DNA of 64,000 nucleotides from JAUWVG01 sp964633715 (GCA_964633715.1 CAZWHQ010000010.1:1-64000); one strand, 5' to 3'; shown: positions 18,167 through 28,226, counted from the first letter of the stretch. Numbers and translations are program-made. Notes: a model not told the origin generated them from the letters alone.

Positions 18167-20503
18167 TTATCTTATTCCCCCGTTAATCGGATCCGCATCC
18201 ATTGCCCACATGCCACGGCCGTGAGTGGCCACAACAATGATATTATCGCGTGGATGAATAATGAGATCATGGGCATAAACCGAAGGCAGGTTGGCTCCCA
18301 AAACACTCCAGTTTTCACCGCCATCTGTGGTGATGTACACACCGACATCGGTCCCCACATACAATATGTTTTTGTTAACCGGATCTTCACGAATGACATT
18401 TACAGGACCATAAGGGATATTTGCAGAAATATCTTTCCACGTCTCTCCGTAGTTTGTCGATTTCCAGACATAAACCTGAAAATCGTCATTCCGTTTTCCG
18501 TTCTGTGTCATATAGACAGTGCCTTCATCATATTTAGAAGCGACCATTCTTGAAATCCATCTATTTTCTGCAGCCCCTTCTACAATTTCAGTCCAGTTTT
18601 CACCTCCGTTCTGAGTCACATGGGCACGTCCATCATCTGTCCCCACATAGATCAATCCGGCTTTTAACGGAGATTCTGAAACCGTAAATATGGTTTGATA
18701 CTTGACATCTCCCAATTCTGCCGGATTGCCGTGTGACAGGTCAGGGCTGATCCTCTCCCAGTTTTCCCCTTGGTCAGTTGATTTGAACAGATACTGCAGG
18801 CCGTGATAAATCGTATTTGGATCATGCGGAGAGAGGGTAAATCCCGCCAGCCATTGTCCGCGCAAGGGTCCAAGGTCATCACTGACCGTCGGCATGATGG
18901 ACTTTCCCCTTTCATCTGAGCTGATATCCGTTCTCGTAATATTTCCATAGAATCCGGCCGAATACACGATGTTGGGATTTGTAGGATCAATAGCATGGTT
19001 ACTGCCTTCCCCGCCCGGTGCTCTTTCCCAATCCACTGCGGGGATATTATCACGCCCCTGAGAAAGATCGACAATTCCTTTCCGGCTGCCATGATCCTGG
19101 ACAGAGCCATACACATGGAAGGGAGTGTCCATGTCATAGTTCACATTAAAGAACTGAACCGCAGGCAAATTATTGTAGGAACTCTTCCAGGTTTCTCCTT
19201 GATCGTGAGTGATATGCACGCCTTGATCGTTGTTCAGGATCATGTAGTTGTTATCCTCCGGATCGATCCATAAACCGTGGTTGTCCCCACCGCTGGTTCT
19301 GGCTCTTTCCCAGGATTGACCGCCATCTTCAGAGACAGCCATACTGACACCCATGATATAAAGCCGGTTTTCGTCAGTCGGATCTACGGTAATCTGCCCA
19401 AACACCCAGCCATAAGTGTTGCATAATCTCAGCAGCACCTGATCTTCCAGAGGAGTCACTCTTTCCCAAGTTTCACCCTTATTGTCTGAACGGAACACCT
19501 GTGCCCCTCGAATAAAGCCGCTTGATGGAACTCCATAGGTATCGTTGAGTTCATCTTCTGTTGGCTCACGAACCACTTCATAATCATCGATAAAGGCATA
19601 GACAACATTCGGGTTTGTTCTGGCTATATCGACACCAATTCGTCCACGGTTTGCAGGCAAAGGAAGTCCCTCAGCAATTTCTGTCCAGCTCTCGCCTCCA
19701 TCTGTTGACTTGTGAATGCTACAGCCGGTGTAATGGTCCTCAGTTCTTGGATCGTTCCACCTTTTTCGGACCCTCTGCCATGTGGATGCATAAAGGGTAT
19801 TGGGATCAGAAGGGTCCATATCTACATCAATGGCACCTGTCAGATCATCCTTTTGGAGAATAGGTTTCCAGGTATTTCCACCATCCGTTGTTTTGTAAAC
19901 ACCACGATCTGTGTTGGGTGTCCACTCGTTTCCGGAAGCCGCCACATAGACAATATCCGGATCCGTGGGATGCACCACAATTCTTGCAATGGTCCCCGTG
20001 TTTTCGAGTCCAAAATGTTTCCAGGAATTTCCACCATCCGTGGATTTATAGATACCACAGCCGGCGTGGGAACTTCTGAAAATATTGGATTCACCAGTCC
20101 CTATCCAGACGATGTTTTTGTCGGAGGGCGCAACCGCAAGGTCACCAATGGATGTGGTGATTTCATTTTCAAAGACACATTCCCAGCTGTCTCCATCATC
20201 TGTGGTTTTCCAGACGCCTCCGGAGGCACTTCCCGTGTAGAGGACTGACTTATCGGTGGATATAGCCGTGTCGGTCATTCTTCCGCTTGTATTTTTTGGC
20301 CCAAGAAATTGCCATGTATTGTCCTTGAATTCCGAACTCAGTTCCATAGCCTTATGTTGTTCAAACATGGCAAGCCTGTCCTTTCCGTCAGTGACCGGAC
20401 CTTTTTTTTCAACAGCCTTGGATGAAGGCTGACATGCAACAACCATAAGTATGGCCAAAAAACAGACACTCATTCTTAAATAAATAGATTCCTTTTTAAG
20501 CAT
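18167..20503 (-). CDS. Sortilin-like BNR/Asp-box beta-propeller lipoprotein
   Basis: A 778-residue exported protein with a lipobox (FLAILMVVACQPSS). At least eight Asp-box hairpins are visible, for example KTTDDGDSW, KSTDGGNSW, KTTDGGNTW, KSTDGGESW, THDQGETW, KSTDQGENW and KSTNYGETW, which build a large beta-propeller as in sortilin or VPS10-like photosystem-assembly relatives. Strand triplets such as IVVHPTDPDIVYVAAS separate them. No sialidase arginine triad is evident, so it is more likely a binding scaffold than a glycosidase. AGGGGAT precedes the ATG. It lies divergent from an M14 peptidase and is a paralogue of the protein at 23383, suggesting a shared peptide-processing role. Confidence 0.85.
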   Translation of the reverse strand: MLKKESIYLRMSVCFLAILMVVACQPSSKAVEKKGPVTDGKDRLAMFEQHKAMELSSEFKDNTWQFLGPKNTSGRMTDTAISTDKSVLYTGSASGGVWKTTDDGDSWECVFENEITTSIGDLAVAPSDKNIVWIGTGESNIFRSSHAGCGIYKSTDGGNSWKHFGLENTGTIARIVVHPTDPDIVYVAASGNEWTPNTDRGVYKTTDGGNTWKPILQKDDLTGAIDVDMDPSDPNTLYASTWQRVRKRWNDPRTEDHYTGCSIHKSTDGGESWTEIAEGLPLPANRGRIGVDIARTNPNVVYAFIDDYEVVREPTEDELNDTYGVPSSGFIRGAQVFRSDNKGETWERVTPLEDQVLLRLCNTYGWVFGQITVDPTDENRLYIMGVSMAVSEDGGQSWERARTSGGDNHGLWIDPEDNNYMILNNDQGVHITHDQGETWKSSYNNLPAVQFFNVNYDMDTPFHVYGSVQDHGSRKGIVDLSQGRDNIPAVDWERAPGGEGSNHAIDPTNPNIVYSAGFYGNITRTDISSDERGKSIMPTVSDDLGPLRGQWLAGFTLSPHDPNTIYHGLQYLFKSTDQGENWERISPDLSHGNPAELGDVKYQTIFTVSESPLKAGLIYVGTDDGRAHVTQNGGENWTEIVEGAAENRWISRMVASKYDEGTVYMTQNGKRNDDFQVYVWKSTNYGETWKDISANIPYGPVNVIREDPVNKNILYVGTDVGVYITTDGGENWSVLGANLPSVYAHDLIIHPRDNIIVVATHGRGMWAMDADPINGGIR

Positions 20504-20751
20504 TTTGATCCCCTTTAGTTAATTTGGTTTAAACATTTATAAAAGCGTTTTTTATCCATATATGAACCGGCAGTCTTGCCGGAGAAAGCGGGCATTAAAA
20601 ATCATGATTTTGAAACTGAAGTTATCTTATTTAAATCAACATGTCAAGAAACAATGCTATTTCCTCCTCCTATAAAAACTTACCGGAACGAAAATTTGCC
20701 TTAAAGTTTAAATGATTTTATAATCCTCTCAGATTAGAAAGGAGGCAAAAA
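20504..20751 (+). promoter_or_regulatory. Divergent intergenic region with peptidase promoter
   Basis: TTGCCT at 20696-20701 and a perfect TATAAT at 20719-20724, spaced by 17 bases, form a strong promoter for the peptidase operon. AAGGAGG at 20739-20745 is its ribosome site. The left half should hold the promoter of the minus-strand BNR gene, which I cannot pinpoint. Confidence 0.6.
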
Positions 20752-23364
20752 ATGAGATTAAGAGTCTTTCCTTTTTTTCTCGTTGTCTTTATTATCATAC
20801 TCTTTGGAGTTTCAGAAGTTTATTCTGAGGATATCCCAAATCCAGAAACCTTTTTCGGGCATAAGCCCGGTGCGGATTATAAGCTGATCAGGTGGGAAAA
20901 GATCCATGAATATTTTGATATCCTGGGCGACAATTCAGACAGAATTCTTGTGCAGGAGTTGGGAAAAACAACCATGGGAAATCCCTTTCTTTTGGCTGTT
21001 ATCTCCTCTCCCGAAAATTTATCCCAGCTTGACAAGTATAAAGGCATTGCAAAAAAACTTGCCAAAGGAACAATCACTGAAGAAGAAGCTGCGGAATTGG
21101 CCGTTGAGGGGAAAACCATCGCACTGGTTACCTGCAGCATGCACGCTTCGGAATGCGGTCCGACACAGATGTCCCCAGAGCTGGCCTACGTACTGGCTAC
21201 GGACAGTTCAGTTCAAATACAAAACATTCTAGAAAATGTCATATTTCTTCTGGTACCCAGTTGGAATCCAGACGGCAACATCCTGACTACGGACTGGTAC
21301 CGCAAGACCCTGGGCACTCCCTATGAATCGGCACCTATGCCCTGGCTTTATCACTACTATGTCGGCCATGACAACAACCGGGATGCGTTTATGTTGAACT
21401 TGGTCGAAACCCGCTATGTCAACAACATCCTCTACCATGAATGGTTTCCTCAGATCTTTATGGACATGCACCACATGGGAAACTCCGCGGCCCGGCTTTT
21501 TCTCTCTCCACTTTACGATCCCCGGCATCATTCTCTTGATCCCCTTCTCACCCGAGAGATCGAGCTGACCGGCGCATATATGAGGACAGTGCTGGAGGAG
21601 CAGGGAAAAATCGCTGTGATACACTATGCCCTCTGGAATCACTGGCGAATGTCGGCAATTCACACCTGTGCCCTGTGGCATAATGTGCCAACCATTCTCT
21701 TTGAAGCGGCGTCCACTCGAATGGCCACGCCCATCTTCCAGAAGCCGGAGGATCTCGCTCCACCGAACAGAGGAGGGCTCGGCACTTTGGGCAACACACA
21801 GACCATCAACTACCCCAGTCCATGGCCGGGTGGATGGTGGAGATTGAGAGATATTGTAGAATATGCCTACTGGTCTGCTCTCGGATTCCTGGAAACAGGA
21901 GCCAAACATAGAGATAAATACCTTTTGAACATGTACCGCATGGCCCGAAACTCTATCGAAAAAGGCAAAAATGAACCTCCCTATGCCTATGTTATCCCTC
22001 AAGACCAAAAAGACCCCAATACCGCAGCAAAGATGATCAACATCCTCATTTCAGGTGGAATAGAGGTTCATCAAGCGACACAATCCTTTCGCACACAAGA
22101 AAATGAATATCCAAAGGGGACCTACGTCGCCCTGATGTCCCAGGCCTACCGCCCCTATCTCATCGACATTCTGGGCCCGCAGATCTATCCTGACCGCCGA
22201 CAGTATGAGGGCGGTCCTCCCGAGGCCACCTTTGACCTGACCGGGTGGACACTTCCCTTTCAGATGGGAGTGAAGGCACTCAAAGTGGACGCCCCCTTTG
22301 CGGCCCAGCTAAAACCGATCGATAAGGCAAATCCTCCTGCAGGAAAAGTCAGTGGGAGTTCGAAGACTTATATCCTGGATCACAATGTTTTGGACACTTA
22401 TAGAGCCGTCAATCGGCTTTTAAAGGATGGAGCCAATGTGGCCTGGGCCGCACAATCTTTTACGTCAGAAGGAAAAACGTATCCTGCAGGAGCCATTTTT
22501 GTTTCCGGTAAAGGTATAGAGGAAAAGATTCAGTCTTTAGCGAAAGAATTTAGTCTCCAAATTCAAGCCGGCAGCTCTCCCCGGGAAATTTTGCCTTTGA
22601 ATCCTCTCCGGCTGGGACTCTACAAACCGTGGGTGGCCAATATGGATGAGGGATGGACACGATTTATCTTTGATACATGGGAATTCCCCTATACGTCTCT
22701 TCTTGATGCGGAAATCCGCAGCGGGGGACTTAAACAAAAATACGATGTCATCGTGCTGCCCAACGTCTCCTCTTCTCGCATTATTAAGGGGCATGCAGAA
22801 GGAAGAGTTCCTCCTCAGTATGCCGGAGGAATAGGAACGCAAGGTTTAGACGCCCTGCTTCAGTTTGTCAAAGACGGAGGAACATTGATAACCCTTAATG
22901 ATTCCTGCCAGCTGCCCATCGCTCATTTCAAGGTCCCCTTGCGAGATGTTTCAAGAAGCTACACTTCCTCGGAATTTTTCCTTCCGAGTGCAATCCTCAG
23001 TGTCGAAGTGGACACCACGCACCCCATCGCCTACGGGATGGAAAAAACGGCGGATATCCTCTCCTACGGAAGCCCGGTCTTTGAATTTCTCGGAGAAAAC
23101 AATACAGCCACAGACGAAACATTAACACTTTTAACAGATGTCAAAGTTATAGCAAACTATCCCAACAGCAATCCGTTTAGAAGCGGCCGGCTGATTGGAG
23201 ATGAGGTCCTGTACGGCAAACCTGCCCTGATCGAAGTGGGTTGTGGGGATGGAAGAATCATATTATTTGGATTCCGCCCCCAGAACAGGGCTCAAACCTA
23301 TGGAACGTTTAAACTATTTTTTAATTCGCTCTATTACGGAGGGGCCTCAGCTCCAAAACAATAA
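20752..23364 (+). CDS. M14-family zinc carboxypeptidase, secreted
   Basis: 870 residues with a signal peptide (FPFFLVVFIIILFGVSEVYS). The M14 zinc site begins with H131 and E134 in TCSMHASECGPTQ; the third ligand is probably in MDMHHMGN, and the catalytic Glu in TILFEAAS. LVPSWNPDGN and the Arg of NNRDAFM correspond to substrate-carboxylate contacts in this fold. The C-terminal half (ISGGIEVHQAT, PAGAIFVSGKG, GGTLITLNDSC) resembles the glutamine-amidotransferase-like domain found behind many such peptidases. It should remove C-terminal residues from peptides outside the cytoplasm. A BNR propeller gene follows after 18 bases, so the two form an operon. Confidence 0.87.
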   Translation: MRLRVFPFFLVVFIIILFGVSEVYSEDIPNPETFFGHKPGADYKLIRWEKIHEYFDILGDNSDRILVQELGKTTMGNPFLLAVISSPENLSQLDKYKGIAKKLAKGTITEEEAAELAVEGKTIALVTCSMHASECGPTQMSPELAYVLATDSSVQIQNILENVIFLLVPSWNPDGNILTTDWYRKTLGTPYESAPMPWLYHYYVGHDNNRDAFMLNLVETRYVNNILYHEWFPQIFMDMHHMGNSAARLFLSPLYDPRHHSLDPLLTREIELTGAYMRTVLEEQGKIAVIHYALWNHWRMSAIHTCALWHNVPTILFEAASTRMATPIFQKPEDLAPPNRGGLGTLGNTQTINYPSPWPGGWWRLRDIVEYAYWSALGFLETGAKHRDKYLLNMYRMARNSIEKGKNEPPYAYVIPQDQKDPNTAAKMINILISGGIEVHQATQSFRTQENEYPKGTYVALMSQAYRPYLIDILGPQIYPDRRQYEGGPPEATFDLTGWTLPFQMGVKALKVDAPFAAQLKPIDKANPPAGKVSGSSKTYILDHNVLDTYRAVNRLLKDGANVAWAAQSFTSEGKTYPAGAIFVSGKGIEEKIQSLAKEFSLQIQAGSSPREILPLNPLRLGLYKPWVANMDEGWTRFIFDTWEFPYTSLLDAEIRSGGLKQKYDVIVLPNVSSSRIIKGHAEGRVPPQYAGGIGTQGLDALLQFVKDGGTLITLNDSCQLPIAHFKVPLRDVSRSYTSSEFFLPSAILSVEVDTTHPIAYGMEKTADILSYGSPVFEFLGENNTATDETLTLLTDVKVIANYPNSNPFRSGRLIGDEVLYGKPALIEVGCGDGRIILFGFRPQNRAQTYGTFKLFFNSLYYGGASAPKQ

Positions 23365-23382
23365 AATCAAGGAGAATGGAAA

Positions 23383-25704
23383 ATGAGGATTAGAAGAGTC
23401 ATCTTATTTTTTGTTTCAATATTATGTGGTGGCCTATGCTTCGGGCTAACAGGTTCAGCTCCTTTTGATGCTCAGGAAAGTTCCACATCCCCGGAAAAAC
23501 GGATGAACGCCTGGGAACACCACCTCAAACTCAAAGAGGAATCTCCTTTTAAAGATTTGAAGTGGCGAGCAGTAGGGCCAGAACTTCAGGGAGGACGGAT
23601 CGAAACCATCGCCTGTTATCCTGATCAGCCCCACACCATCTATATTGGAGCAGGATCCGGAAATCTCTGGAAAACCGTCAACAACGGAACCACCTGGGAT
23701 CCAATCTTTGAAAACGAGTCAACATTTACTATTGGCAGCATCGCCATCGCTCCAACCGATCCCAACATTGTGTGGGTAGGGACAGGAGAGATCCTGATGG
23801 CAAGGAGTTCATTTGCCGGTACAGGAGTTTTTAAATCCACTGATGCCGGAAAAACATGGACAAACATGGGGCTTCATGACTCACACCATATCCCAAGGGT
23901 CATCATCGATCCCAAAAATCCCGATGTCGTCTATGTCGCTGCACTTGGCCACAACTACGGATTCAATAAAGAAAGAGGCGTGTTTAAAACCACAGACGGA
24001 GGATATTCCTGGGACAAGAAACTTTTCATCTCGGACAAAGTGGGCATCGCCGAACTCGTTATGGATCCTTCGGACAACCAGACACTTTATGCCGCCGCAT
24101 GGGAAAGGGACAGAAAAGCCTGGAACAATGTCATAACCGGAAAAGGGAGCGCACTGTACAAAACCATGGATGGAGGTTCGACCTGGAAACGTCTGACTAA
24201 TGGCCTTCCGACGGGAGAGTTTATCGGTCGTTTTGGATTGGCGGTTTCATCTCTTGATCCCAATGTTGTCTACGCACTTGTGGATAATCACACACCCCGC
24301 CAGGAAGGACAACAGCGATATAGAGGAGAGGTTTATCGGTCAGATAACAAGGGTGAAACCTGGAACAGGACTCATGAGGGGGAAGTGCCAACAGCTATCG
24401 GTTACGATTTCTGCTTGATAAGAGTTTCTCCCGACAACACAAATGAGATCTATGTTCTGGGGAATAAGCTTATTCGCTCCCGGGACGGCGGCAAAACCTT
24501 CGAGCCGACAGGAGAGACTATCGTTCACCTGCTATCCCATGATATCCGCGTCATGCATCTGGACATGCATGAGATGTGGATCGATCCCAAAAATCCGGAC
24601 CGGCTGCTTTTGGGAAACGATGGTGGTTTTTACTGCTCTTATGATCGGGGAACAACCTGGCTCCATTTTAACAATCTCCCTATCGGGGAGTTTTATGCCA
24701 TCTCAGTGGATAACGCTGAACCCTACAACATCTACGGAGGTACTCAGGATGATGCCGCTCTGTTCGGCCCCAGCACACACAACCTCGAAGACCGGTTGAC
24801 CAAATACGGAGTGGAGGACCCATGGACGCATGTCTATCTCGACCGCTGGGGAGGAGGTGACAGTTATTTTACAGAACGTGATCCTTCAGATCCCGACACA
24901 ATCTATTATGAGCACCAGTTCGGAGAATTCAGGCGGAAGAATATGAAGACAGGGGAGACTAAATCCATAAAACCCGGCGCCGAAGAAGGAGAGCCCCGGC
25001 TGCGGCGCAACTGGATGACGCCCTATTTTATTTCCTTTTATGACCCTAAGACCGTCTATTATGGCGCCCATAAACTGTACAAATCCCTCAACCGGGGGGA
25101 CAGCTGGACATGTATCAGCCCGGATCTGACCACCAATCCCGGGCCGGAGAAACAGGGCAACGTTCCTTTTGGAACCATCACGTCCCTCTCTGAATCGCGG
25201 CTCAAGAAGGGTCTGATTTATGCGGGTACGGATGATGGAAATGTTCAGGTCACCCAGGATGATGGAAAGAACTGGACAAAAATCAATTCAGGCCTTCCCC
25301 CAAAATGGGTCAGCCGAGTGATTGCTTCGCAGCATGAGGAAGGAACGGTCTATGTGTCCTTTACTGGATACAGAGAGGATGACTTTGAAGCCTACCTCTA
25401 TATGTCGACAGATTTTGGCGAAACGTGGACATCTCTAGTGGGAAACCTGCCTGCGGAATCCATAAATGTCATCAGAGAAGATCCTCACAATCAAAACATT
25501 TTGTATGTGGGGACCGAGCTGAGTGTTTATGTCTCCTTAGACCGGGGGAAAAGGTGGTATTCCCTCAGCAATCACCTCCCTACAACTCCCGTACACGACT
25601 TAGTGATCCATCCCCGTGAAAATGAGATGGTCATCGGCACGCACGGACGAAGCTGTTTTGTGCTCGATGTCAAGCCTATCCAGAATTACATATCAGATAA
25701 ATAG
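23383..25704 (+). CDS. Sortilin-like BNR/Asp-box beta-propeller, secreted
   Basis: 773 residues with a signal peptide (VILFFVSILCGGLCFGLTGS) and a chain of Asp-boxes: KTVNNGTTW, KSTDAGKTW, KTTDGGYSW, KTMDGGSTW, RSDNKGETW, RSRDGGKTF, KSLNRGDSW, TQDDGKNW and MSTDFGETW. The order of landmarks (GGRIETIA, VWVGTGE, VNVIREDPHNQNILYVGTE, DLVIHPRENEMVIGTHGR) follows that of the lipoprotein at 18167, so the two are paralogues, but this copy has no lipobox Cys. It is translated right after the M14 peptidase with AAGGAGAA upstream. Such propellers commonly pair with exported peptidases; whether this one binds peptide, sugar or another protein is open. Confidence 0.87.
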   Translation: MRIRRVILFFVSILCGGLCFGLTGSAPFDAQESSTSPEKRMNAWEHHLKLKEESPFKDLKWRAVGPELQGGRIETIACYPDQPHTIYIGAGSGNLWKTVNNGTTWDPIFENESTFTIGSIAIAPTDPNIVWVGTGEILMARSSFAGTGVFKSTDAGKTWTNMGLHDSHHIPRVIIDPKNPDVVYVAALGHNYGFNKERGVFKTTDGGYSWDKKLFISDKVGIAELVMDPSDNQTLYAAAWERDRKAWNNVITGKGSALYKTMDGGSTWKRLTNGLPTGEFIGRFGLAVSSLDPNVVYALVDNHTPRQEGQQRYRGEVYRSDNKGETWNRTHEGEVPTAIGYDFCLIRVSPDNTNEIYVLGNKLIRSRDGGKTFEPTGETIVHLLSHDIRVMHLDMHEMWIDPKNPDRLLLGNDGGFYCSYDRGTTWLHFNNLPIGEFYAISVDNAEPYNIYGGTQDDAALFGPSTHNLEDRLTKYGVEDPWTHVYLDRWGGGDSYFTERDPSDPDTIYYEHQFGEFRRKNMKTGETKSIKPGAEEGEPRLRRNWMTPYFISFYDPKTVYYGAHKLYKSLNRGDSWTCISPDLTTNPGPEKQGNVPFGTITSLSESRLKKGLIYAGTDDGNVQVTQDDGKNWTKINSGLPPKWVSRVIASQHEEGTVYVSFTGYREDDFEAYLYMSTDFGETWTSLVGNLPAESINVIREDPHNQNILYVGTELSVYVSLDRGKRWYSLSNHLPTTPVHDLVIHPRENEMVIGTHGRSCFVLDVKPIQNYISDK

Positions 25705-25734
25705 ATCTAATTAATCAAGTTTAATTATATGTCC

Positions 25735-26883
25735 CTAGTTTGCGAGATAACCTGAGCGGTGAATGATCCTGTATTTTTGTCCTTTGATCTTGACTTTAAT
25801 TCTTTTGAATTTCCCATCGGCCTTATAATCTTTTGGCGTGTAGTAGAGAAGGTAATAATTCTCAGAGGCATCGACAGCCTTTTCAAAAGAATCCGCAGCA
25901 TTGGCTGTTGTTTGCGTTAAACCTCCCGTAATTTTAGATAGATCTTTAAATGTGCTGAACATTCCCCCGGCTAAATCGAGCTTGTCAAACATCGAGCCCG
26001 ATGTGACAACTTTATTGTTTTTTAAATAAAGTAAATTGAACAAAATTGTCGAATCAGAAAAGGCCTTTTTGATTTGGTTAGAGACATAGCCGTAGGAGGC
26101 AATCCGGCTTAAATTCGTAAGATAATCTAGGTTTGACATCATGTCCGTAACTGAGCTGGTCCCTGTAGGCATGGCATAGTTAATCAATTCCTGCTGAAGA
26201 AAAAGAAAAACATTTTTTTGTCCGGGTAGACTCTTTAAGTATTCTGCGATATTTAATAAGTTCTCTTCATCAATATATCGCTGTCCAAAATAGACATCTT
26301 CCATATCTTTTCGGTTCATCTCACCCTCACCGAGACCATCATCGTTAAGATAATCATTCAGATTTCCCCAATCCACCGGTCTTAATAACGAATCTTTTTT
26401 TAGTCTTTTAATGAGCTGGTTGGCCATCTCCTCTCTGGACACAAATTCCCATGAATTCGGTTTAAAACTGTAAGTCTTCAAGGGAGTGCCAACGATCAAT
26501 ATGTCGCTGGGGACTAAAACATTGTTAAAAAAATGCCAGATCGCCTCTTCGACCTCGGGAAAAACATCTCTTATCTCAAAGATGAGAACAAATTGCCTGG
26601 ACAGTTGGGGAGAAAAGATCTTTTTTTTGTCTTGGGTATCGATCCTCGATTCCCCTCTTTTTGCACTCGTCTTGTTTATCAGATACACGGCATCTATGGT
26701 TTGGAGAAAACCATTTTCATACAATTCGAAATCATCGATAGTCAAATCTCCCACAAATTTAGCTCCATCATAAACCCTCACCGGGACTTCAATGTTCACA
26801 GCAACGGCTTCATGCTGGATTTCTTGGGCAGCAATAGTCAATCCAAGTATAAGAACGGCTAAGAAGATAAAATGTTTTTTCAA
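25735..26883 (-). CDS. VWFA-related exported protein lacking the MIDAS motif
   Basis: The start is a TTG at 26883 behind AGGAGGGGG; it gives LKKHFIFLAVLILGLTIAAQ as a signal peptide, whereas upstream codons in the open frame are hydrophilic. The next region, NIEVPVRVYDGAKFVGDLTIDDFELYENG, is the N-terminal strand pattern of the VWFA-related domain typical of Acidobacteria. The expected metal-site loop (D-x-S-x-S) is replaced by LIFEIRDVFPEVEEAI, so it probably does not bind metal in the usual way. It ends YKADGKFKRIKVKIKGQKYR, also characteristic. It shares its strand with the secreted protein at 27013, 129 bases away. The role is unknown, possibly an outer-envelope binding protein. Confidence 0.8.
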   Translation of the reverse strand: MKKHFIFLAVLILGLTIAAQEIQHEAVAVNIEVPVRVYDGAKFVGDLTIDDFELYENGFLQTIDAVYLINKTSAKRGESRIDTQDKKKIFSPQLSRQFVLIFEIRDVFPEVEEAIWHFFNNVLVPSDILIVGTPLKTYSFKPNSWEFVSREEMANQLIKRLKKDSLLRPVDWGNLNDYLNDDGLGEGEMNRKDMEDVYFGQRYIDEENLLNIAEYLKSLPGQKNVFLFLQQELINYAMPTGTSSVTDMMSNLDYLTNLSRIASYGYVSNQIKKAFSDSTILFNLLYLKNNKVVTSGSMFDKLDLAGGMFSTFKDLSKITGGLTQTTANAADSFEKAVDASENYYLLYYTPKDYKADGKFKRIKVKIKGQKYRIIHRSGYLAN

Positions 26884-27012
26884 GCTGAATTCCCCCTCCT
26901 GATACAAATCATCATAATTTTCTTCTGCAATCTTTGTGCCAAGCACATCCAGGGTCACAGAGAACTATTTGCCTGGATCTTTGTCCTCAGTTGATGGCAA
27001 ATGTCTCCCAAA

Positions 27013-27882
27013 TTAATATTTTATATCGGTTTCAACCGTGAAAAATTTATAGTTATCATAGATGACGGTTGTCTTGGAAAGCGTAAATCGCTGTCCTCTG
27101 GAGAAAATGTAAATTTCTTCGACATAGTATTTATTGGGGAATCTGATTTTGTTTTTCTCAAAACCAAACTCAGAGACAAATACAATTTTAGGTTTGGCTT
27201 TAAATTCTTTTGCCGTCTGTTCTATCCCTTCATAATTTCCCATGGATTTCGGATTCCACTCAATTTTCAAAATGCTAAAATCCTCTTTCCCTATCCAAAT
27301 TTTCCCATATAAAGCATCAAATGCTTCCGGAAATTTTGGTGTCGCTTCAAGAATAACAGCTTGGTTCCCTTTATATTTAACGTCTTTGAGTTTCGTGTAT
27401 TCATATTTTTCCTGCTGCTTCCGGCCAAGAAGACCAATTGGCCCAAAAATAATATACTTATGAAAAAAGCGCTTTGTTTTGAGCTGAGCGTTTTTTATGT
27501 AGGTGGATATGCCTTTTTGTTTTAATAATATTCTCTGCTCATCGATAACCCCTCCAAATCTTTTTAACTGATAATCATAGACATATATGTTCCTTTCATG
27601 AGGAGAAGAAACACGTCCCGACGCATTCAGCTGCATTCGTGTTATTCCAGCCCCTGTAGAAGTCAATCTGGAAGAAGGGGAATTATTGATAACCTCCGTA
27701 ATTTTTTCTTCACAAACAAAATAGAGAGCTATATTATCTAGTCTTTCACAGTACTCTGCACATTTTTCTAGTATTTTTTCTAAATCGTACTCAGCTTCTT
27801 TTTTAACGAATTCTGATCTGCCGGACAAGGGATTTAGAAGAAAGACAAAAAGGAGAACAATCTTAAGGAATTTGGATATCAT
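27013..27882 (-). CDS. Secreted hypothetical protein, LolA-like fold possible
   Basis: A 289-residue protein with a clear signal peptide (FLKIVLLFVFLLNPLSG) and AAGGAG upstream of the ATG. The N-terminal helix EYDLEKILEKCAEYCERLDN carries three cysteines with FVCEEK. The C-terminal two thirds are beta-strands, including KYKGNQAVILEATPKFPEA, GKIWIGKEDFSILKIEWNP and FVSEFGFEKNKIRFPNKYYV, a spacing like that of LolA/MucB-type sheets that hold lipid or hydrophobic ligands. I do not recognise a named family. It lies just upstream of the VWFA-related gene and is probably co-transcribed with it. Confidence 0.65.
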   Translation of the reverse strand: MISKFLKIVLLFVFLLNPLSGRSEFVKKEAEYDLEKILEKCAEYCERLDNIALYFVCEEKITEVINNSPSSRLTSTGAGITRMQLNASGRVSSPHERNIYVYDYQLKRFGGVIDEQRILLKQKGISTYIKNAQLKTKRFFHKYIIFGPIGLLGRKQQEKYEYTKLKDVKYKGNQAVILEATPKFPEAFDALYGKIWIGKEDFSILKIEWNPKSMGNYEGIEQTAKEFKAKPKIVFVSEFGFEKNKIRFPNKYYVEEIYIFSRGQRFTLSKTTVIYDNYKFFTVETDIKY

Positions 27883-27942
27883 TCAATCTCCTTTTTATTT
27901 ATTATATTCCAACCAGAATTGAAATCCAATTTTAAGATGACT

Positions 27943-28226
27943 AAAAAAGCATTTCCATTTCCATGATATCAAGAATGAGTTCTGGAAAGTGATCAGAAAT
28001 CACGCTACGTTTTTCCCAGCCTCCACCTGTAACCTGCAGTTGAGTCGAATGGACGTCGTCATGTCTGTCTCCATGCACATTCGTATGTGATGGAGGCAGA
28101 ATGCGTAAGGGTTCCGTTCGACTCTAGAATAAATACCATGCCCGCTCGTCCTCCAAACGGATTTCTCCATCATGCTGTCCTAGTTCCCAGAACTCTAAAT
28201 ATAATCACGGAAATGGAAATGCTTAG
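27943..28226. mobile_element. Foldback MITE-like element with target duplication
   Basis: A stretch of about 284 bases ends in perfect 16-base inverted repeats: AAGCATTTCCATTTCC at 27947-27962 and its reverse complement at 28209-28224. The symmetry continues inward: GAGTTCTGG on both arms, AGTCGAA at 28036 matched by TTCGACT near 28118, and a central hairpin CTCCATGCACAT/ATGTGATGGAG around a TCGT loop. GATGACT occurs directly outside both ends (27936-27942 and 28227-28233), as expected for a target-site duplication. There is no open frame. It should be moved in trans by a transposase encoded elsewhere, or could be transcribed as one long hairpin. Confidence 0.7.
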
